Shown piece after piece: positions 17,642-20,371 of a stretch of 20,371 nt of DNA. Source of the DNA: an uncultured Azospirillum sp. (GTDB lineage Bacteria > Pseudomonadota > Alphaproteobacteria > Azospirillales > Azospirillaceae); NCBI RefSeq assembly GCF_946480385.1, contig NZ_CAMLJP010000110.1:1-20371 (forward strand), written 5' to 3'. The notes under the pieces were generated by a model. That model worked only from the letters and a program-made list of their open reading frames with translations. It searched no databases and was not told the origin of the DNA. Within the stretch, counting starts at the first letter, position 1. The number at the start of each line of letters is the position of its first letter. The translations under genes and the position numbers were made by a program.

Positions 17642-18091
17642 TTACTTGGCGGCGACGGCCGGTTGCCAGCTGTATACCGGAACGACACCGTAGGTGCGGG
17701 TCATGTCGGCCTGCCGCACGCTGCGCACCAGCACCTCCGTACCAGTGGCGACGCGGATGTCGGTGCCGAGCAAGCCGCAATCCTCCGGCACGATGTTGAT
17801 GCACTGGGTGGCGTCGACCCGGGTCAGCACGATGTCGAAGGGCAGGCCGTTGCGGGCATAGACGCCGAGCAGGCCGGGGGCGGAGGTCGCCGTACGCAGC
17901 GTCACCACCCCGGCCGGCAGCGCGCGGTCGCTGGGCGCGGTCGGACGCTGGTTGTGGCTTTCGTCCCAAATGGGCTGGCCCGAGGAATCCAGCTTGGACT
18001 GGGCTGCGGCACCGCCGCTGAAGCCGGTGAGGGCCAGGGTCGCGCCGCTCATTGCCGTCAGGGCCAGAACCGCCATCCGAAACCGCGACAT
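17642..18091 (-). CDS. Hypothetical exported protein
   Basis: A 149-residue protein of unrecognised family. The N-terminus MSRFRMAVLALTAMSGATLALTG is a typical Sec signal peptide (basic n-region, hydrophobic core), with a likely signal peptidase site near FSGGAAAQ-S (residues ~25-31), so the mature part is periplasmic or secreted. The mature protein has two cysteines (CINIVPEDC), which could form a disulfide, and an alternating pattern compatible with beta strands. The ATG at 18091 has SD GGAG at 18099-18102 (spacer 7). An open frame extends further upstream but has no support. A possible -10 (TATAGT, 18156-18161) and an inverted repeat at 18182-18207 lie upstream. The function cannot be inferred. 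Confidence 0.8.
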   Translation of the reverse strand: MSRFRMAVLALTAMSGATLALTGFSGGAAAQSKLDSSGQPIWDESHNQRPTAPSDRALPAGVVTLRTATSAPGLLGVYARNGLPFDIVLTRVDATQCINIVPEDCGLLGTDIRVATGTEVLVRSVRQADMTRTYGVVPVYSWQPAVAAK

Positions 18092-18417
18092 CGTCGTACT
18101 CCGTTCTTGTGTCCGTTCTTCTTGTCCCCACGGTCGCGGGACCGGGAGGCGCGCTACTATATGGGATGCCGGGCGCGCCGCCACCCTAGCCCAGAACGCC
18201 TAGGGTGTTCCGCTTAGATGAAGGGGTAGTACCGACAGTTCGCTCTGGACGGACGGCTGATGCCTGTGAATGATGATTCGTCCATGCGTTGTTTACCACG
18301 GGGCCGCTATGTGTCTTCGGTTGTCGATTGTCCTCGATCTGCGCGCGACGCCAAGGGGCCTCGCAAAGGATATTCCCGGCTTGGGTTTGCCGTTTTTCCG
18401 GGGTTTTCTGGTCGGCG
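18092..18417. other. Divergent intergenic region (326 nt)
   Basis: This lies between the divergent exported-protein gene (-) and the GNAT gene (+). The left third holds the candidate promoter and palindrome (18156-18207). In the rest I see no tRNA, no strong hairpin, and no convincing promoter for the GNAT gene. An open frame runs in from 18289 in phase with the GNAT gene, but its sequence is Cys/Arg-rich and unlike the family. Confidence 0.5.
18156..18207 (-). promoter_or_regulatory. Possible promoter with operator-like palindrome for the exported-protein gene
   Basis: On the minus strand TATAGT (18156-18161) is a good -10; the -35 at 17-nt spacing (GTGGCG, 18179-18184) is poor, 3 of 6. Directly at the -35 edge lies a perfect 8-bp inverted repeat, CACCCTAG-N10-CTAGGGTG (18182-18207), the size and spacing of a dimeric regulator site. 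A weak -35 next to a palindrome is typical of an activator-dependent promoter, but no regulator is identified. Confidence 0.35.
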
Positions 18418-18999
18418 ATGGTGGCATCCATGGGTGAACCGGTGCTGGAAACCGCGCGTCTGATCCTTCGGCCTACGCATGCGGAGGATTTCGACTCCTG
18501 GGCTGCGATGATGACCGATCCCCAGGCGACCGTCTTCATCGGCGGCCTGCAATCGCGTTCCGTGGCATGGCGGGGGTTCGTCGGCATGGCCGGTGCCTGG
18601 GCGATCCAGGGCTTCGGCATGTTTTCGGTGATCGAGAAGGACAGCGGCCGGTGGGTTGGGCGGGTCGGCCCATGGGTGCCCGAAGGCTGGCCGGTGACGG
18701 AGGTTGGCTGGGTTCTTCCACGCGAATGCTGGGGGCGCGGCTATGCGATGGAGAGTGCCGTCGCGGCCATCGACTGGGTGTTCGAGCATCTCGGCTGGAC
18801 CGAGGTCGTCCACTCGATCCACCCGGACAATGCGGCCTCGCAGGCCGTGGCGCGCCGTCTTGGTTCCCGAATCCGCGGGTCGGGTCTTCTGCCTGAACCG
18901 ATGGTCCCGGCCGAGGCCGATTTCTGGCGCCAGACCCGGGAGGAGTGGTTCGGCGGCGGCCGCACTCAAGCAGTCCGGTCGTTGCAGAGTCGGGCCTGA
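18418..18999 (+). CDS. GNAT family N-acetyltransferase (RimJ/RimL-like)
   Basis: A 193-residue cytoplasmic acetyl-CoA-dependent transferase. Seen: LETARLILRPTHAEDFDSWAAMMTDP at the N-terminus (the classical RimJ/RimL opening), the GFGMFSVIEKDSGRWVGRVGPW strand region, EVGWVLPRECWGRGYAMESAVAAIDWVFEHLGW containing the acetyl-CoA loop motif RECWGRGYA, and HPDNAASQAVARRLG near residues ~134-148. The acceptor may be a ribosomal protein N-terminus or a small amine; it cannot be resolved. Start: ATG 18418 or 18430 (MGEPVLETARL), both with weak ribosome-binding sites; an in-frame ATG at 18289 is unlikely. A sigma-54-like element for the next gene begins 9 nt after its stop. Confidence 0.9.
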   Translation: MVASMGEPVLETARLILRPTHAEDFDSWAAMMTDPQATVFIGGLQSRSVAWRGFVGMAGAWAIQGFGMFSVIEKDSGRWVGRVGPWVPEGWPVTEVGWVLPRECWGRGYAMESAVAAIDWVFEHLGWTEVVHSIHPDNAASQAVARRLGSRIRGSGLLPEPMVPAEADFWRQTREEWFGGGRTQAVRSLQSRA

Positions 19000-19007
19000 T
19001 GATTCGA

Positions 19008-19023
19008 TGGCTTGACGGTAGCA
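19008..19023 (+). promoter_or_regulatory. Possible sigma-54 element before the first Nif11-like gene
   Basis: TGGCTTGACGGTAGCA has TGGC at -24 and GC at -12 with exact GG-N10-GC spacing (19009-19010, 19021-19022), but -12 reads TAGCA instead of TTGCA. Start near 19034 would give a leader of about 95 nt. No NifA-type TGT-N10-ACA site was found upstream. Confidence 0.3.
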
Positions 19024-19129
19024 ATATTCCCATCGAGCGCAACTTTATAACTTGTTCGAGGCTGAGGCTTCACAGTACCGTCGTCATGTCCGCTGGAACT
19101 GGCCGGCATGAATGATGGAGGCGATGAAC

Positions 19130-19594
19130 ATGGCCGACTCGACGGCTCTCGATCTCTTGAAGTCCCTCGCTACCGACCATGGCTTTCGCAGCCAGTTGCG
19201 ATCCCTCGACGCACGGGGAAAGCGCGATCTTCTCCAGCGTTGCGGCTTCGGAACGCTGACGGCGTCCGACATGCGCACGGCTGCTGCAAACGTCTTCGGC
19301 ACGCAAGCCGAGGCTGCTCCGGCCGTTGCTTCCAACCTCGCTTCGAGCGCAGGCATGATTGCCGAAGTTGCCGCGAGCGCGTCTGCGATCGAGACGACTG
19401 ATGGCCGTGCGCTGACTCCGCGGCTTGTCGCTGCCAGTGCGTCGCTGATCGAGACGGTCGACGGTCGTGCGCTGGTGCCGCGGCATGTCGCCGCCAGCGC
19501 GTCGGCGATTGAAACGGTCGATGCCCATATGATGGCGTCGTTCACCGCAAATTTCAGCCGTGCGTCTGCCTCTGCTTACCAGAAGGCCGCCTGA
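19130..19594 (+). CDS. Nif11-like leader peptide protein with 20-residue repeats (putative RiPP precursor)
   Basis: A 154-residue protein. Residues 1-57 resemble the Nif11 leader domain: ALDLLKSLATDHGFRSQL, then RDLLQRCGF, then LTASDMRTAA (helical, L..D..F...L...GF..LT..D pattern). Residues 58-81 are an Ala/Ser spacer. Residues 82-134 hold two full copies and one partial copy of a 20-residue repeat built on ASAS-x-IET-x-DGRAL-x-PR-x-VA. A final ASASAY lies near the C-terminus. The only Cys is in the leader (residue 38), so thioether-type modification of the core is unlikely; the repeats are rich in Ser, Thr, Asp and Glu. Start 19130 has SD ggagg at 19117-19121 (spacer 8). The next gene is a paralogue in the leader only. 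Nif11-type leaders are known from proteobacterial RiPP precursors; the maturation enzyme is not visible, so a RiPP role is inference. Confidence 0.8.
   Translation: MADSTALDLLKSLATDHGFRSQLRSLDARGKRDLLQRCGFGTLTASDMRTAAANVFGTQAEAAPAVASNLASSAGMIAEVAASASAIETTDGRALTPRLVAASASLIETVDGRALVPRHVAASASAIETVDAHMMASFTANFSRASASAYQKAA
19373..19528 (+). repeat. 60-bp tandem coding repeat in the first Nif11-like gene
   Basis: Units at 19373-19432 and 19433-19492, then a partial one from 19493 to about 19528, have an exact 60-bp period. Units 1 and 2 share 45 of 60 bases and 16 of 20 residues. Conserved across units are ASAS, IET, D and, in the first two, GRAL and PR. Several base differences are silent, so the protein repeat is probably under selection rather than a fresh slippage product. 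Confidence 0.9.
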
Positions 19595-19630
19595 ATCCAG
19601 GAGCGGAAATGCGAGGCTGACTGGAGCAAT

Positions 19631-19662
19631 GCCGAGTCGCTCCACTCGGCCCGCCGCTTTTG
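19631..19662 (+). terminator. Terminator-like hairpin after the first Nif11-like gene
   Basis: Perfect 7-bp stem gccgagt (19631-19637) / actcggc (19644-19650), loop cgctcc, then ccgccgctttt. It lies 36 nt after the stop and suggests the two Nif11-like genes are separate transcription units. Confidence 0.55.
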
Positions 19663-19884
19663 GCTTTGTTCATTGCGGCTACCGATTCGTCTTTGCATGG
19701 TGCAATTGATATCCGACGCAGTCTGATTGATTCGCCGTGTTTTCTTTGTGAGTCGATACCATTTTCGGCGCCGTTTCGATGCCGGGGCGTCACCTGACAC
19801 GCCAGCGCCCCAACATTAAATTCACGCGCGAATCATCGGAAGCCGTCGGATTTTGGTAGAAACTGACTCGATTGCCTATGCTAT

Positions 19885-19900
19885 TGGTTTAGCTGTTGCT
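19885..19900 (+). promoter_or_regulatory. Putative sigma-54 element before the second Nif11-like gene
   Basis: TGGTTTAGCTGTTGCT has GG (19886-19887), N10, GC (19898-19899), with a perfect TTGCT at -12. The -24 is TGGT rather than TGGC. A start near 19911 would leave about 38 nt to the ATG. A competing sigma-70-like pair lies just upstream (19853-19882). Confidence 0.4.
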
Positions 19901-19948
19901 CAACGATAGTAACAATCGAATTGGCAGTCCCGTTGCAGGAGGGGCCAA

Positions 19949-20371
19949 ATGGCCAGCGAACAGGCTCTTGACCTTATAAAGCGTCTCGCCACTGATGGCG
20001 GATTTAGGGATCAGTTGAACACGTCGGATATTGCCGGCAAGCAAGCGCTTCTTGCGCAGGGCGGTTTCGCCGGAATAACGGCGGAGGATGTGCGGTCTGC
20101 TGCGGCCGAGGCATTCGGCAGCCTGTCAGACGAGACGGGTGTCGCAACCGTCGCTGAATCGATCGCGAATGCGGCGTCGGCTGTTTCGCTGGCCGGCGTT
20201 GCGCTTCCGTCCTTTGCCGGCGCGGGCATGGCCGGCCACGCCGCCGCAGGTGCTGCCGGTACGGCCGGGTTCGCCGCCGCCGGCGCTCCGTCGCCCGCGG
20301 CCAGTGCCGCCGGTATGGCCGGGTTTGCTGCGGCCGGCGCTCCGTCTCCTGCGGCCAGTGCCGCCGGTATG
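19949..20371 (+). CDS. Second Nif11-like leader protein with Ala/Gly/Pro/Ser repeats (partial, runs off window)
   Basis: 141 codons are open to the window edge with no stop. The ATG has a strong SD (aggagggg, 19937-19944). Residues 1-57 match the leader of the preceding gene at 32 of 57 positions (ALDLIKRLATDGGFRDQL, GGFAGITAEDVRSAAAEAFG). Residues 58-100 form a spacer, and from residue 102 an 18-residue repeat, AAG-x-AGFAAAGAPSPAAS, occurs twice with a third copy beginning at the edge. There is no cysteine in the visible part. The C-terminal region is unlike that of the first gene. It could be a multi-core peptide precursor, or a repetitive structural or surface peptide that only shares the leader for export or processing. 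The end and any enzyme genes lie beyond the window. Confidence 0.8.
   Translation, partial: MASEQALDLIKRLATDGGFRDQLNTSDIAGKQALLAQGGFAGITAEDVRSAAAEAFGSLSDETGVATVAESIANAASAVSLAGVALPSFAGAGMAGHAAAGAAGTAGFAAAGAPSPAASAAGMAGFAAAGAPSPAASAAGM
20252..20371 (+). repeat. 54-bp tandem coding repeat in the second Nif11-like gene
   Basis: Units at 20252-20305 and 20306-20359, with a third starting at 20360 and cut by the window edge. Units 1 and 2 share 47 of 54 bases and 17 of 18 residues. A degenerate earlier copy (AGMAGHAAAGA) precedes them from about 20225. The copy number beyond the edge is unknown. Confidence 0.9.

Larger units (their letters stand above)
19595..19948 (+). other. AT-richer intergenic region between the two Nif11-like genes (354 nt)
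   Basis: No gene is seen. The region is visibly lower in GC than the rest of the window. It holds the terminator-like hairpin (19631-19662), a weak sigma-70-like pair TTGGTA-N18-TATGCT (19853-19882) and the better sigma-54-like element at 19885-19900. Confidence 0.6.

Noticed and set aside
18289..18417. Upstream extension of the GNAT gene from ATG 18289
   Set aside because: The extra 43 residues are Cys/Arg-rich and unlike the RimJ/RimL N-terminus, which begins properly at 18418 or 18430.
18208..18417. Possible tRNA or small RNA in the gap before the GNAT gene
   Set aside because: No cloverleaf, no TTC-A-A arm with pairing, and no strong terminator hairpin.
19070..19645. A minus-strand open frame with Arg-rich repeats opposite the first Nif11-like gene
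   Set aside because: Its repeats are the mirror of the coding repeat on the plus strand. The plus frame has a ribosome-binding site and a paralogue downstream; this one has neither.
19853..19882. Sigma-70 promoter TTGGTA-N18-TATGCT before the second Nif11-like gene
   Set aside because: Only 4 of 6 matches in each box and 18-nt spacing; not listed as its own feature, though it cannot be excluded as the real promoter.
18850..19885. NifA upstream activating sequence (TGT-N10-ACA) for the Nif11-like genes
   Set aside because: No instance with correct spacing was found by eye in either upstream region.
19372..20371. CRISPR array or insertion-sequence explanation for the right-end repeats
   Set aside because: Repeats are contiguous, in frame, without unique spacers, and there are no terminal inverted repeats or transposase.

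Overview
The window is high-GC, gene-dense bacterial chromosome. Gene content (purQ next to an Amt transporter, two-chain glyQ/glyS, CheY-CheC and HD-GYP signalling genes, Nif11-type peptides, DedA, PmbA) and protein style suggest an alphaproteobacterium of the Rhodospirillales, most like Azospirillum. That assignment is by recognition; no search was run.

Layout. 1-2862 (+): the 3' end of cysS, a DoxX-family membrane protein, and a PmbA/TldE-like protein. 3083-7333 (+): an Amt-type ammonium transporter, then purQ and purL overlapping by 4 nt (FGAM synthase; purS is not in the window). 7509-10935 (+): an MBL-fold hydrolase, an ion-transporter-superfamily permease and a GAF/HD-GYP protein. 10964-12794 (-): a DedA protein, a hypothetical protein with a possible SOS-type operator, and a PIN_3 toxin-like protein. 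12974-13980 (+): a single-domain response regulator coupled to a CheC phosphatase. A large palindromic repeat separates these from glyS and glyQ (-, 14142-17130), followed on the same strand by a PP0621-like zinc-ribbon membrane protein and a small exported protein. 18418-18999 (+) is a GNAT acetyltransferase.

The most unusual part is the right end (19000-20371). Two tandem genes share a conserved N-terminal Nif11-like leader of about 57 residues (32 of 57 identical) but have unrelated, internally repetitive C-terminal parts: a 20-residue repeat in the first and an 18-residue Ala/Gly/Pro/Ser repeat in the second, which runs off the window. A conserved leader with variable repeated cores is the pattern of RiPP precursors, but no modifying enzyme is visible, so this remains inference. 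GG-N10-GC (sigma-54 type) elements lie ahead of both genes, ahead of the HD-GYP gene, and, with the best match, ahead of amtB.

Most genes are housekeeping (tRNA charging, purine synthesis, ammonium uptake). The accessory interest lies in the Nif11-like pair, the SOS-like promoter at 12258-12318, the sigma-54 promoter that overlaps a terminator at 2913-2966, and the hairpin repeat at 13995-14137. No tRNA, rRNA, CRISPR array or insertion sequence was seen.
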